This document shows positions 1-8,107 of a stretch of DNA of 15,962 bases, in pieces. Source of the DNA: Thermoprotei archaeon (GTDB lineage: Archaea > Thermoproteota > Nitrososphaeria > Geothermarchaeales > JDFR-13); contig DQVL01000105.1 of NCBI GenBank assembly GCA_015661745.1, forward strand, positions 1-15,962. The letters are read 5' to 3'. Numbering within the stretch: the first letter of the stretch is position 1; each line of letters starts with the position of its first letter. A program made the position numbers and the translations under genes. The notes under the pieces are model-generated. The model worked only from the letters and a program-made list of their open reading frames with translations, had not been told where the DNA came from and did not search any database.

Positions 1-386
1 AAGAAGAGAGTGTCCTAAGTAAACAATTTGAAACACCATTCTTTATAACTCACTTTCCAGTGTCTACAAGAAGCTTCTATCATATGAATGATCCATCCAA
101 CCCGAATGTAACTTTATCGTCTGATCTGATTGCTCCAGAGGGCTATGGCGAAATAACATCAGGTGGACAAAGAATACATAGGTATGAGGATCTAGTTAAT
201 AAAATCAAGAGTTTCGGTTTAGATCCCAACGAATATGGCTGGTATCTAGATTTAAGAAAATTTGGGATGCCCCCTCATTCTGGGTTTGGATTGGGTGTGG
301 AACGGACTGTAAGGTGGTTACTCAGACTTCCTCATGTAAGGGATGCTACACTATTCCCCAGGACTCCAAGTAGATTATATCCATAG
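1..386 (+). CDS. asnS: Asparaginyl-tRNA synthetase, C-terminal part (5' truncated by window edge)
   Basis: This is the C-terminal end of a class IIb aminoacyl-tRNA synthetase that charges tRNA-Asn with asparagine. The reading frame is open from the window edge (first full codon at base 3), so the GTG at 60 is internal and not a start. Before it the frame reads FETPFFITHFP, which is typical synthetase core. Visible landmarks are IAPEGYGEI (equivalent to the motif preceding the flipping-loop region), WYLDLRKFGMPPHSGFGLGVER (class II motif 3 with the invariant Arg) and the terminal FPRTPSRLYP. That terminus fits AsnRS, not archaeal AspRS, which usually ends in RLTP. The archaeal AsnRS-related asparagine synthetase is an alternative, but the motif 3 and tail favour AsnRS. 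The stop is TAG at 384. The anticodon-binding domain would lie upstream, outside the window. Confidence 0.88.
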   Translation, partial: EESVLSKQFETPFFITHFPVSTRSFYHMNDPSNPNVTLSSDLIAPEGYGEITSGGQRIHRYEDLVNKIKSFGLDPNEYGWYLDLRKFGMPPHSGFGLGVERTVRWLLRLPHVRDATLFPRTPSRLYP

Positions 387-440
387 GATTGTGTATTAAT
401 TAAACCGTATAATGAATAAATTAGGTTAGATAAGGTATTT

Positions 441-446
441 GGTGTG
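441..446 (+). promoter_or_regulatory. Shine-Dalgarno site of radA
   Basis: GGTGTG lies 4 bases before the ATG at 451. It supports that ATG over the in-frame TTG at 439 and GTG at 442, which overlap the site itself. Confidence 0.5.
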
Positions 447-450
447 TAAA

Positions 451-1440
451 ATGGTTGAAAGCAGTTATGAATATGATGAAAAAGAGTTGGATATTAGTAA
501 GTTAAAGGGAGTGGGTGATGTAACAGCTAAAAAACTTAAGGATGTAGGCATCTTTACAATTCAAGACCTCTTGTTATATTCACCTATATACATTTCTGAG
601 GTGACTGGTATTCCGGCTGAACGGGCTGAAAAACTTGTGTTACAGGCATATGAATATTTAAAGGATATTGGATTAGTACCTAAGGATTTCACGGTAGCCA
701 ATGAATTATTTAATAAAAGGAGGCTAAGAAAGTACATCAAAACTGGGTCTAATAACTTTGATGAGATGATGAAAGGTGGTATTCCAACACAGGCTGTCAC
801 AGAATTTTATGGTGAGTTTGGAAGCGGAAAAACACAACTTTGTCATTCATTAGCAGTCAACGTCCAACTTCCCGAAGATGAAGGAGGGTTGAATAAAAAC
901 GCCATATATATAGATACTGAGAATACATTTAGTCCAGATCGGATAGTGGAGATCGCATTGAATAAGGGGCTAGATCCAAATCAAGTACTTAGAAACATTA
1001 TAGTAGGTAAACCCTATAATACCGTTATCTTATTAAATATGGTTAAGAAACTTTCTGAGTTAATTAAAAAACATAATGTAGGCTTTATAGCCATTGATTC
1101 TGCGGTAGGTCCATTTAGAGCCGAATATCTTGGTCGTGGTAGACTCAGTGAGCGACAGCAGTTACTAAATAGGTTTATGCACGACCTATTAAGAATCGCT
1201 GAAGTCTATGACGTAGCTATAGCAATTACTAATCAGGTGCAGGCTAGGCCCGATGTAATGTTTGGTGATCCAACAAGGCCAATTGGGGGGCATGTGGTTG
1301 CACATGCCGTAACTTATAGAATCTACTTGAAAAAGGCTAAAGCAGCTGATCTAAGGGTTGCGGCGATAGTCGACAGTCCTGAGCATCCACCTAGAGAGAT
1401 TATATTTAGGATATGGGAAGGAGGTGTAACTGATCCATAA
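451..1440 (+). CDS. radA: DNA repair and recombination protein RadA
   Basis: This is the archaeal RecA/Rad51 recombinase, which forms ATP-dependent filaments on single-stranded DNA and carries out strand exchange in homologous recombination. The ATG at 451 gives about 329 residues, close to the usual archaeal RadA length (about 320-350). The N-terminal helix-hairpin-helix domain contains LKGVGDVTAKKLKDVGI. A linker with FTVA (residues 80-83) matches the FxxA polymerisation motif. Walker A is GEFGSGKT (121-128) and Walker B is GFIAIDS (Asp about 216). It is followed by RGRLSERQQLLNRFMHDL and the DNA-binding loop region ITNQVQARPDVMFGDP. The C-terminal PIGGHVVAHAVTYRIYLKK is canonical. All key residues look intact. 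The gene begins 64 bases after asnS; AT-rich sequence near 395-404 could hold its TATA box. I see no intein. Confidence 0.97.
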   Translation: MVESSYEYDEKELDISKLKGVGDVTAKKLKDVGIFTIQDLLLYSPIYISEVTGIPAERAEKLVLQAYEYLKDIGLVPKDFTVANELFNKRRLRKYIKTGSNNFDEMMKGGIPTQAVTEFYGEFGSGKTQLCHSLAVNVQLPEDEGGLNKNAIYIDTENTFSPDRIVEIALNKGLDPNQVLRNIIVGKPYNTVILLNMVKKLSELIKKHNVGFIAIDSAVGPFRAEYLGRGRLSERQQLLNRFMHDLLRIAEVYDVAIAITNQVQARPDVMFGDPTRPIGGHVVAHAVTYRIYLKKAKAADLRVAAIVDSPEHPPREIIFRIWEGGVTDP

Positions 1441-1462
1441 CTTTATCTAACTATATCTATTC

Positions 1463-1470
1463 TTATATAT
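1463..1470 (+). promoter_or_regulatory. Candidate TATA box for the surface-protein gene
   Basis: TTATATAT lies in the 84-base gap after radA. An archaeal start site about 26 bases downstream would fall near 1493, leaving a leader of about 30 bases that contains the Shine-Dalgarno site at 1510-1516. Inferred from position and composition only. Confidence 0.35.
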
Positions 1471-1509
1471 TACTGTGTATGAAAATAATTACCTAACTAT
1501 ATTGAATTC

Positions 1510-1516
1510 GGTGGAG
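1510..1516 (+). promoter_or_regulatory. Shine-Dalgarno site of the surface-protein gene
   Basis: GGTGGAG sits 8 bases before the ATG at 1525. It overlaps the in-frame GTG at 1516, which makes that GTG an unlikely start. Confidence 0.6.
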
Positions 1517-1524
1517 TGAGGATT

Positions 1525-4122
1525 ATGCAGATGAAAGTCACACTATTAATTCTGATGTTAATATTCCAATTATTATCATTGAATATACCGGTTACAACAT
1601 CGAGTTCTAACATTAATGAAATATTAAATGTGTATACATTGTCTGATACTGTTTTTCTGAATTTAACAATAACCAATTACCAGGTTTTACGAGATAATTT
1701 ACTTAATTTATTAGAAGTATCATCTAATTCTAGTATAAATATAAGTTATATAATTGTTAGAAACTGGAAACCGTCATATCTATATTTAATTCATGGGAAC
1801 TTCTTCAATGATATTAAGATAACTGACTATCCTAACTCAAAATTTGAGGTTAATATTTTCTCTCCCATACCACAGGACGAAGAGCAAGCTATAGATGTGA
1901 TTGAAGAGCTGTTATTTACTAAACTTATCAAATATAAAAATAGTTATGTAGGTTATGCAGAGCTTGAAAGATTCGGAAGGCTTTTTTCATTAATACTACC
2001 TAGAGGTAACTATACCCCATTCTTAGAGTGGGTTGATCCCCTTGCTATAAGAACGTTGGGAGACGTACTCATTGTTAACTTATCGTCTACGATAGAAGAA
2101 ACCTCCCTTAAAGTTTATATCATTAAATCAGTTGGTCTAAGAGAGAATAGATGGATATTATCATCGGTATTGGCGACGACTAACCCTCTCCAGAACAAGT
2201 CGGGAGTAGAATCATCATTAAACCTTATATTCAAGAATTCTTTCATATTTTCTAAGCCACCAATTAACATGTCTGGTGGTTATAACTCATCTCTTAAATC
2301 ATATATCTACATAATAGATGACCCCTATCAAATTGGTTCCCCAAGGGATGTAGAGTTTGAGATGTATAATTTTGCACCGATTGTTGTTGTAAATAGATAC
2401 TTTAATGACACATCATTTGATATTGGTGATGTTATTGAAGTTACATTAAACATAAGTGTGTTTAATATCGGCGGTCCCATTTTTAATGTTACTGTAAATG
2501 AATCTGATTGGTGGAAGATAAATGGTCTATCGTTATTGGAGGGTGAGACAAGTAAATTTTTCGGATTTATAGATTCGGGCACTTCAAAGACAATGAAATA
2601 TTTGGTAGAGGTAGAAGATATCGTTACAAGTGATATCATCGTAGATCCAGCTATAATAAAAATAGATTTTCTAGATGGACTATCACTTATCTATAACTCA
2701 TCATCAAATGTAATTCATGTAGGGGAGCAGCCTCCCTTCTTAAACTTGTATATTACTCCAATATCCAATGGTAAACCCAGTATATCGGAAGGGTTCACAT
2801 ATAGAGTTACATTGAAAAATGAGGGTGTTGGTGCCGCTGAATCGGTTATTTTCTCTGAGTTCATTATTGGAGACTTAGCTGGCGGCCGATCAGTATCAAT
2901 AAATAAAACAGTTAATTTCTTATCTTTAACTGATATTGGTAAAATTGAGTTTACTGATGCAAGATACATGTATAATAATATTAGCTACAATTTAACGAGC
3001 TCGTCGTTTGTACTTATACCTCAACTAGATACCTTTATATCTTTTGATGGAAGAGTGTCGGTAACTAGTTCGGAAGTTAATAGTACGGTAGTTACATACA
3101 AAATACGTATTGCTAACGACTTTGATGAAAGGGTATTGAACACTGAAGTTATGATTAGAATATTTGGTGGAGAACTTCTAAATTCATCATATAATCTTAG
3201 TCGTAAGGGTGAATTTTATGTAGCAGAAAATATAGTGATAAGAGCCTCTGAATCCTTTAATATGGAATTTAATGTATCGTATAATGATAATACCATTCAA
3301 TTCACTCCATGGGTTATCGTAAAGTCAAATAATTATGTAGTTTTTGAAAGCGACATAGACTACTTCTTCAATACTATAGAAATTAATGTTTCTAATTTAC
3401 CAGAGTTTTTAATGACTAATCAGGATTTCTCTTTTACTGTTCGGATGATAAACAATTTTGATGAACCAATATTCAATATAACTCTATCGTGGTTTGGTGG
3501 TGATGATATACAAATATTTCCTAGAGAGGTTAGTAGACCTCTAATAGAAGGGTTTTTAGAAGAAGAGTTTATATATAATTTCACGAGTCCAACCCCAGGG
3601 AACTATACTTTTCCAGACTTAAGAGTATCTTATTGGTATCTAGGGAAATTTAGGGTAGATACAATAGAGCTAGGGAATGTTACTGTTTTATCGGGGCTGT
3701 CTTTGGATGTATTAGATAGAATAGTCTCTGTTACTGTAGATGAAAATATATCTTTAAGGATAGTGGTAATTTCAGACTTCCCAGAGAAATATGGAAATGC
3801 AACTATAATTATTGATCTCCCTGACAATTTAGAGATAGTAAACAATACATTAGATGGAGGCGTACCGATTGAGATTAAGTCCTTAGAGAATGTATTTTCG
3901 ATTATAATTAGTCCTTTAGAACCAGGTGAATATATATTGAATAATATCTATGTGAAGTACATCTTTAACGATGAGGTGTTTACGTCACGATTTAGCGGTA
4001 GTATATCTATAAGTGTTAGAGAGGTCATAACTCAAACATATATATTATGGTTCATCCCGGCTATATTGATAGCATTGGCTATTGCTTTAGTTCTTAGAAG
4101 AAGATTATATAATATGTCATAG
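1525..4122 (+). CDS. Secreted, membrane-anchored surface glycoprotein with Ig-like repeats
   Basis: The protein has about 865 residues and I do not recognise a specific family. The N-terminus has a hydrophobic stretch typical of a signal peptide (MKVTLLILMLIFQLLSL). The C-terminus has one membrane helix (ILWFIPAILIALAIALVL) followed by RRR, so the bulk should face outside the cell with a short positive cytoplasmic tail. I count about 28 N-X-S/T sequons, consistent with heavy archaeal N-glycosylation. From about residue 290 onward the chain looks like successive beta-sandwich (CARDB/NEW3-like) repeats. Related segments are VFNIGGPIFNVTV, IANDFDERVLNTEVMIRIFGG and MINNFDEPIFNITLSWFGG. The first 250 residues appear to be a separate domain of unknown role. 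A structural envelope or S-layer-associated role is inference; cysteines are lacking. The ATG at 1525 is chosen by its Shine-Dalgarno site. The 3' end overlaps the convergent permease gene by 29 bases. Confidence 0.8.
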   Translation: MQMKVTLLILMLIFQLLSLNIPVTTSSSNINEILNVYTLSDTVFLNLTITNYQVLRDNLLNLLEVSSNSSINISYIIVRNWKPSYLYLIHGNFFNDIKITDYPNSKFEVNIFSPIPQDEEQAIDVIEELLFTKLIKYKNSYVGYAELERFGRLFSLILPRGNYTPFLEWVDPLAIRTLGDVLIVNLSSTIEETSLKVYIIKSVGLRENRWILSSVLATTNPLQNKSGVESSLNLIFKNSFIFSKPPINMSGGYNSSLKSYIYIIDDPYQIGSPRDVEFEMYNFAPIVVVNRYFNDTSFDIGDVIEVTLNISVFNIGGPIFNVTVNESDWWKINGLSLLEGETSKFFGFIDSGTSKTMKYLVEVEDIVTSDIIVDPAIIKIDFLDGLSLIYNSSSNVIHVGEQPPFLNLYITPISNGKPSISEGFTYRVTLKNEGVGAAESVIFSEFIIGDLAGGRSVSINKTVNFLSLTDIGKIEFTDARYMYNNISYNLTSSSFVLIPQLDTFISFDGRVSVTSSEVNSTVVTYKIRIANDFDERVLNTEVMIRIFGGELLNSSYNLSRKGEFYVAENIVIRASESFNMEFNVSYNDNTIQFTPWVIVKSNNYVVFESDIDYFFNTIEINVSNLPEFLMTNQDFSFTVRMINNFDEPIFNITLSWFGGDDIQIFPREVSRPLIEGFLEEEFIYNFTSPTPGNYTFPDLRVSYWYLGKFRVDTIELGNVTVLSGLSLDVLDRIVSVTVDENISLRIVVISDFPEKYGNATIIIDLPDNLEIVNNTLDGGVPIEIKSLENVFSIIISPLEPGEYILNNIYVKYIFNDEVFTSRFSGSISISVREVITQTYILWFIPAILIALAIALVLRRRLYNMS

Positions 4123-4996
4123 TGAGGAAGCCATAGCTAAGAATAAATGATATTAGTGGTGTCAATATCCAAAATATAACTACTTTTTTAAAATTTTTCA
4201 TGTTAATTATTCTAGTCTTTTTAGCAGCTATCGGTCCAATGAGTGATAATACAATAAGACTTGTTAATGGTATTGGGATTGATATATTAGAGGCTATTTC
4301 AAGTATTAAAGCTGTTGAGAGTGATATAGAGGTATGGGTCTTTACTGTGTAACTGTGAAATGTCTTGCTTATTTCCTCACCAACTTTGGCAGAAAGAAAT
4401 ATGCTTCCAACATATATAGATATTACCACTAAAACCATTTGTATAGTGTCCGGAACCACTCCTATTGAATTTAGAAGTCCTAATGTGTTAACTCCAAATG
4501 TATAACTTAAGAATATTGTTGCGGTCATAGATATTGCTTTATTTATATTTAAATTGTACACTTTTTCCTTCATCAACTTATAGAGAGAGTATGCAAACAG
4601 AATCGATATTATTGGAGAAACTAGCCATATCCCTCCTAAATAATATAATCTTGATAAATTCAGGTCTCTACCAAAAAATATATTTACTCCTATTAAAACA
4701 CCAACTGTTGTTAATGTAGCAGATGTAGGTAACTTTATTAAATTTCCGATTATGAAAATTGATATTAATATAGCCAATGTCAGTGTTGATATTTCATTAC
4801 TCAGGTTAAATTCTTGAACAAACTTTGACATTTTATTTCCTTCCAATATTAATCCAATTGCCATAGAAGTTGCAACAAGATATTTACCCATAGATCTAGG
4901 GACAACACCAGACACCTTCAAATAATCAGTCAATATACTTATATTATTTGATACAATTAGGAGTATCAGTACTGCTATCAGAATTTTTATAATCAA
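4094..4996 (-). CDS. Divergent PiT-family phosphate permease
   Basis: This is an integral membrane protein of 300 residues with about 9-10 hydrophobic helices, best matched to the PiT (inorganic phosphate transporter) family. PiT proteins have two inverted halves. Here the first half begins LIVSNNISILTDYLKVSGVVP, where GANDVAN-type signatures normally sit. The second half has EIASNISIPIPLTSL followed by SLIGPIAAKK, and the end WILTPLISFILSYGF is the familiar PiT finish. The signature residues are partly lost, so the substrate is uncertain. The start is TTG at 4996, supported by GGTGG at 5001-5005. It lies 13 bases after the DUF47 gene, the usual partner of archaeal PiT permeases, which strengthens the assignment. 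It is shorter than most PiT proteins. Its 3' end overlaps the convergent surface-protein gene. Confidence 0.72.
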   Translation of the reverse strand: MIIKILIAVLILLIVSNNISILTDYLKVSGVVPRSMGKYLVATSMAIGLILEGNKMSKFVQEFNLSNEISTLTLAILISIFIIGNLIKLPTSATLTTVGVLIGVNIFFGRDLNLSRLYYLGGIWLVSPIISILFAYSLYKLMKEKVYNLNINKAISMTATIFLSYTFGVNTLGLLNSIGVVPDTIQMVLVVISIYVGSIFLSAKVGEEISKTFHSYTVKTHTSISLSTALILEIASNISIPIPLTSLIVLSLIGPIAAKKTRIINMKNFKKVVIFWILTPLISFILSYGFLTMTYYIIFF

Positions 4997-5000
4997 CGAA

Positions 5001-5005
5001 CCACC
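5001..5005 (-). promoter_or_regulatory. Shine-Dalgarno site fixing a TTG start of the permease
   Basis: GGTGG on the minus strand lies 4 bases before TTG at 4996-4994. No ATG or GTG is available at a comparable distance, so the TTG start is favoured. Confidence 0.5.
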
Positions 5006-5009
5006 AAAA

Positions 5010-5678
5010 TCAACTTTCTAATATATATTTGATCAATATAATGTGATTTGCAATGTCTTCACATAAATCCTCTAAGTCATCAATAGTTAATATAAAGTCT
5101 CTAAGTAGGATAAATGTTTTATCATTAATTTCATTGGCACGGTCATATATGATATCAAGTGCTCTTGCCTTCAATTCATCTCCCTCCTCTTCTAACTCCT
5201 CTATTCTATCACGTTTCTTTAAAATATGGTCGGTTTTATATCCACTCTTCACCTCTTCCAACATTGTATTTAACTCACGAATTATCAGGTTTGAATGTAG
5301 AATGTTCTCATAAATCGGGATCCACACACTTTTATCCTTATAGTTTAGAGATGTCTTAAGCCGAATACTTTCTCTGGCTAGGTATAGGATTTTATCTAGA
5401 AGCATATCTACATCATCTATCACCTTTATTAAATTATTTATTATTGCTATAGATACGGCTCCCTCCATAGCTTTTCTCGTTGCTTTATAACATATTCTAT
5501 CTCCCTTCTTTTCATTTTTCTTAATTGTCTTCAGGTAGTCCTCTAAATTTGAGTCTGAAGATACTATTCTAACTAAATTATCCATTGAATGTAGGGTTAA
5601 TTTTGTATGTTTCTCTAGAAAGTCCATTATCTCAATCTCTCCAGATCTAAAGAAGTTAATTCTTTTCCACATCATCAT
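5010..5678 (-). CDS. PhoU-like DUF47 protein, partner of the phosphate permease
   Basis: This all-helical protein of about 222 residues belongs to the DUF47/PhoU-like family, soluble proteins that accompany PiT-type permeases and are thought to regulate phosphate uptake, possibly through bound metal. Family-like acidic motifs are visible: DRIEELEEEGDELKARALD and TIDDLEDLCEDIANHI, both with the E/D-x3-D pattern of PhoU metal sites. The N-terminus WKRINFFRSGE fits the family. Three consecutive ATG codons (5678-5670) follow AGGTGA at 5682-5687 at spacings of 3, 6 and 9 bases, so the second or third is likely used and the true start is uncertain by two residues. Its start overlaps the 3' end of the RNase HII gene by about 23 bases, and the permease follows directly, indicating one transcript. 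Confidence 0.83.
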   Translation of the reverse strand: MMMWKRINFFRSGEIEIMDFLEKHTKLTLHSMDNLVRIVSSDSNLEDYLKTIKKNEKKGDRICYKATRKAMEGAVSIAIINNLIKVIDDVDMLLDKILYLARESIRLKTSLNYKDKSVWIPIYENILHSNLIIRELNTMLEEVKSGYKTDHILKKRDRIEELEEEGDELKARALDIIYDRANEINDKTFILLRDFILTIDDLEDLCEDIANHIILIKYILES

Positions 5679-6366
5679 GTATCACCTTTTTCCATGTTTT
5701 CCAATATATCCTTACAATTGAGTATATATTATCATTTGACAACTCTGAACTGATTTTTTCAAGGAAGTTGATGGTTTTTGGGTCAGATGGGTATCCACTT
5801 CCAAAGTCTCCATATTTCTTATGGAGATTCTTTATCTCCCGATCCCTTGTAACTTTAGAGATTATCGAGGCTATCTTTACCGAGACATATTTCTCATCAG
5901 CTTTATGCTCACATACAATTTTGAATTTTCCTATGTGACTAAATTTCTCATGTAATTTATTAAGTATATGAAATTTACATTTAGTAGAATCTCTATACAT
6001 CGAGTCAATGTATATTGTGATGTCTGTATTGTTTAAATCAACATCTTTTAAACATTTTTCTATAGAAGATACTATGTACTTTATTTCTATTACATTTAAG
6101 TTAACACCTTTTCCCATTAAATAATTTATGGTGGCTGGTTGTATCAGTATGTTGTAATACGAAATAACAGCTTTGTTTCTCAAAATTTCCTCATATATCT
6201 TCTCACGTGAAATCTGGGTGTATCTTTTGGAATCGTATCTAATTAGTTCAGCGAGTCGCTCCTCATCTTTAGATTTGATTGCTACTGAGGTAATTGATAA
6301 TGGCCCGATTACCGCCCCCCTTCCTGCTTCATCTACACCGACTAAAATTTTCATTTTATTTTTCAT
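5656..6366 (-). CDS. rnhB: Ribonuclease HII
   Basis: Ribonuclease HII cleaves the RNA strand of RNA-DNA hybrids and removes single ribonucleotides from DNA. The four acidic active-site positions of archaeal RNase HII are all present. Counted from the ATG at 6366 they are Asp12 and Glu13 in GVDEAGRGAVIGPL, Asp121 in IYIDS and Asp157 in HKADEKY. Also present are DSKRYT (family DSK-L-T), ASIISKVTRD and YGDFGSGYPSDPKT, which is almost diagnostic for the archaeal enzyme. A second ATG at 6354 gives MKILVGVDEAG, the more usual N-terminus (232 residues), and may be the true start. No strong Shine-Dalgarno site is seen for either, and coupling to the preceding NTPase gene, which overlaps it by up to 11 bases, is likely. 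It overlaps the DUF47 gene downstream. Confidence 0.95.
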   Translation of the reverse strand: MKNKMKILVGVDEAGRGAVIGPLSITSVAIKSKDEERLAELIRYDSKRYTQISREKIYEEILRNKAVISYYNILIQPATINYLMGKGVNLNVIEIKYIVSSIEKCLKDVDLNNTDITIYIDSMYRDSTKCKFHILNKLHEKFSHIGKFKIVCEHKADEKYVSVKIASIISKVTRDREIKNLHKKYGDFGSGYPSDPKTINFLEKISSELSNDNIYSIVRIYWKTWKKVIHDDVEKN

Positions 6367-6922
6367 TTTTCTTTCCCTTTATATGTCTCTGTAATTCCAT
6401 CCAGATAATTAATGGCATCCCCTCCCTATTTTCCCGTGTTAATCTATAAAGTATATTAGGTCTTGATGTGTTGAAATATTCATGTATTTTGTTTGCATAA
6501 CTAACATGTATCGTGAAAATTGATGGGGTATCAGACAACATTATTTCCTGAATCAATTTCTTAAATTTTTTGGATAACATTTCCATCGGACCGATTTCAT
6601 CAATAATTATTATATCATAATTTTCTAGGGGATATAGACGATCTATAAATTTATTTAAACCATCTAAATTTACATTGTATTTGCCAATTTTATAATGCGT
6701 TTTTGAATATATATCAGCTAGAACTTCTTCACTTCTGTCAAATAGATTGATTAATTTAAATCCTATCCTTTTACCTTCCTTCCTCATTTCTTTAGATACA
6801 AATCCCCCTACAACATATCCATACAATGTCAATGTTTCGTATATCTTCAATACGCAGGTGGTTTTTCCAATTCCTGGTGGGCCTGTCAAGAAAATTTTTA
6901 TCATACTTTTAGAATTGATCAT
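6356..6922 (-). CDS. THEP1-type nucleoside-triphosphatase
   Basis: This P-loop NTPase of about 188 residues belongs to the NTPase_1/THEP1 family (nucleotide kinase-like proteins that hydrolyse ATP and GTP in vitro; the cellular role is unknown). Walker A is GPPGIGKTT (from residue 14) and Walker B is YDIIIIDEIGPMEM (Asp108, Glu109). The conserved GGFVSKEMRKEGKRIGFKLI segment is characteristic of the family. Two starts are possible: ATG at 6922 (MINSKSMIKIF) or ATG at 6904 (MIKIFLTGPPG). Neither has a Shine-Dalgarno site, so a leaderless transcript is likely, and AT-rich sequence at about 6943-6950 lies at the right distance from 6922. It is the first gene of a four-gene run with rnhB, the DUF47 gene and the permease gene, and diverges from trm1. 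Confidence 0.88.
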   Translation of the reverse strand: MINSKSMIKIFLTGPPGIGKTTCVLKIYETLTLYGYVVGGFVSKEMRKEGKRIGFKLINLFDRSEEVLADIYSKTHYKIGKYNVNLDGLNKFIDRLYPLENYDIIIIDEIGPMEMLSKKFKKLIQEIMLSDTPSIFTIHVSYANKIHEYFNTSRPNILYRLTRENREGMPLIIWMELQRHIKGKKNEK

Positions 6923-6981
6923 AGTACTATATCAAATCTTCCATTATATTTTCAGTAAAAATATTTTTAAAATATGGTATT
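6923..6981. promoter_or_regulatory. Divergent promoter region between the NTPase gene and trm1
   Basis: These 59 AT-rich bases separate two divergent genes, neither of which has a clear Shine-Dalgarno site. On the minus strand AATATAAT (6943-6950) lies about 24 bases before the ATG at 6922. On the plus strand TAAAAATA (6956-6963) lies about 22 bases before the ATG at 6982. Both spacings suit leaderless archaeal transcripts. This is inferred from spacing only. Confidence 0.4.
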
Positions 6982-8106
6982 ATGAGCAGAGTTGTTGAAG
7001 AAGGATTGTCTAAAATTATGATTATGGATAATGTATTTTATAACCCATTGGCTAGGTTTAATAGGTCGGTTGGTGTTGTATTTATAAAGGCGATAGGAAA
7101 AATCATTGGAAAACAAAGTCTTATAATATCTGATGCTATGGCTGCAACTGGTGTTCGGGGTATAAGGTATTATTTGGAGAGTGGGTCTATAGAAAAGGTG
7201 TATTTTAACGATATGTCAAAATATGCATATAAATGTATATTAAAGAATCTCTCATTGAATCATATGCGTGAGGTTTCGATTGTAAATTCTTTTGATTTAG
7301 AGAGATATATTTCTCTATATAAAGGAATTTTATTTGACTTTGTTGATGTAGACCCTTTTGGATCCGTACTTCCATACCTATCTCCAATCTTTAGTAACCT
7401 TAAAAGAAGGGAAGGATTTTTAGCATTTACTAGTACAGATTTAATGACATTATGTGGTATTAATCTTGAGGCTTTAAAGAGGAAATATGGTGTCTCCATA
7501 ATTAAAACCGATTTTTGTCATGAGCTTGCTATAAGAATTATACTTAAAAACATATTTTCAATTGCCTCATATTATGACTATGTTATATATCCTCTCTTGG
7601 CGACTTTCGAGAATCAGTATATACGAATATATTTGAGATATAGAAAATCCCCCTCGAAAATTGATTTTAGAAATATTGGTTACATATACATGGGAGAACG
7701 TGGCTATGGATATATATCCATTGAAGATGTTGAAATGTTAGACATTACAAATGTCAGGCTTATAGGTCCAATGTGGTTAAGTAGATATATCGATTTATCT
7801 TTCGTTTCGGTTATGAATGAAATATCCTCTAGATTATTTGAGGAACCGAAGATAGGTAGTGAATATAAGTTAGTGGGGAGGTACTTGTCTAAGATACTTA
7901 TAGATGACACTTCAATTCCATATATATATAGACTATCTAAAGTATGTAAAAATATTAAAATTCCTCAGCCACCCATAAGAAATGTTATAGATAAGCTAAT
8001 GTCTTTAGGATATAAAGCATATAGGTCCTTTCTATATCCTGACGGTATACGTACAAATGCATCGCTAGATGACTTGATTAAGATATTAAGGGAGATTAAA
8101 CGTTAA
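6982..8106 (+). CDS. trm1: tRNA (guanine26-N2)-dimethyltransferase Trm1
   Basis: Trm1 transfers methyl groups from S-adenosylmethionine to guanine 26 at the hinge of tRNA, giving N2,N2-dimethylguanosine. The 374 residues match the archaeal enzyme length. Visible motifs are VFYNPLARFNRSVGVVF at the N-terminus, the SAM-binding SDAMAATGVRGIRYY (about residues 50-64), the catalytic-type VDVDPFGS (D124-P-F-G) and FCHELAIRIIL. The C-terminal part has WLS followed by helical sequence and a typical lysine/arginine-rich end (SLGYKAYRSFLYPDGIRTNA). I see no disruption. The ATG at 6982 has no strong ribosome-binding site, so leaderless expression is likely. The gene stands alone on its strand and ends one base before the convergent ftsJ stop codon. 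Confidence 0.94.
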   Translation: MSRVVEEGLSKIMIMDNVFYNPLARFNRSVGVVFIKAIGKIIGKQSLIISDAMAATGVRGIRYYLESGSIEKVYFNDMSKYAYKCILKNLSLNHMREVSIVNSFDLERYISLYKGILFDFVDVDPFGSVLPYLSPIFSNLKRREGFLAFTSTDLMTLCGINLEALKRKYGVSIIKTDFCHELAIRIILKNIFSIASYYDYVIYPLLATFENQYIRIYLRYRKSPSKIDFRNIGYIYMGERGYGYISIEDVEMLDITNVRLIGPMWLSRYIDLSFVSVMNEISSRLFEEPKIGSEYKLVGRYLSKILIDDTSIPYIYRLSKVCKNIKIPQPPIRNVIDKLMSLGYKAYRSFLYPDGIRTNASLDDLIKILREIKR

Positions 8107-8107
8107 G

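Noticed and set aside
60..386. A separate 108-residue protein starting at GTG 60
   Set aside because: The frame is open to the window edge and upstream codons read as synthetase sequence, so the GTG is an internal valine.
439..450. TTG 439 or GTG 442 as the radA start
   Set aside because: Both overlap the GGTGTG site that best serves the ATG at 451, and the added residues are not typical of RadA.
3499..3505. TGATGAT as a possible C box of a C/D guide RNA
   Set aside because: It lies inside the surface-protein gene and no matching D box (CTGA) was found at a suitable distance.
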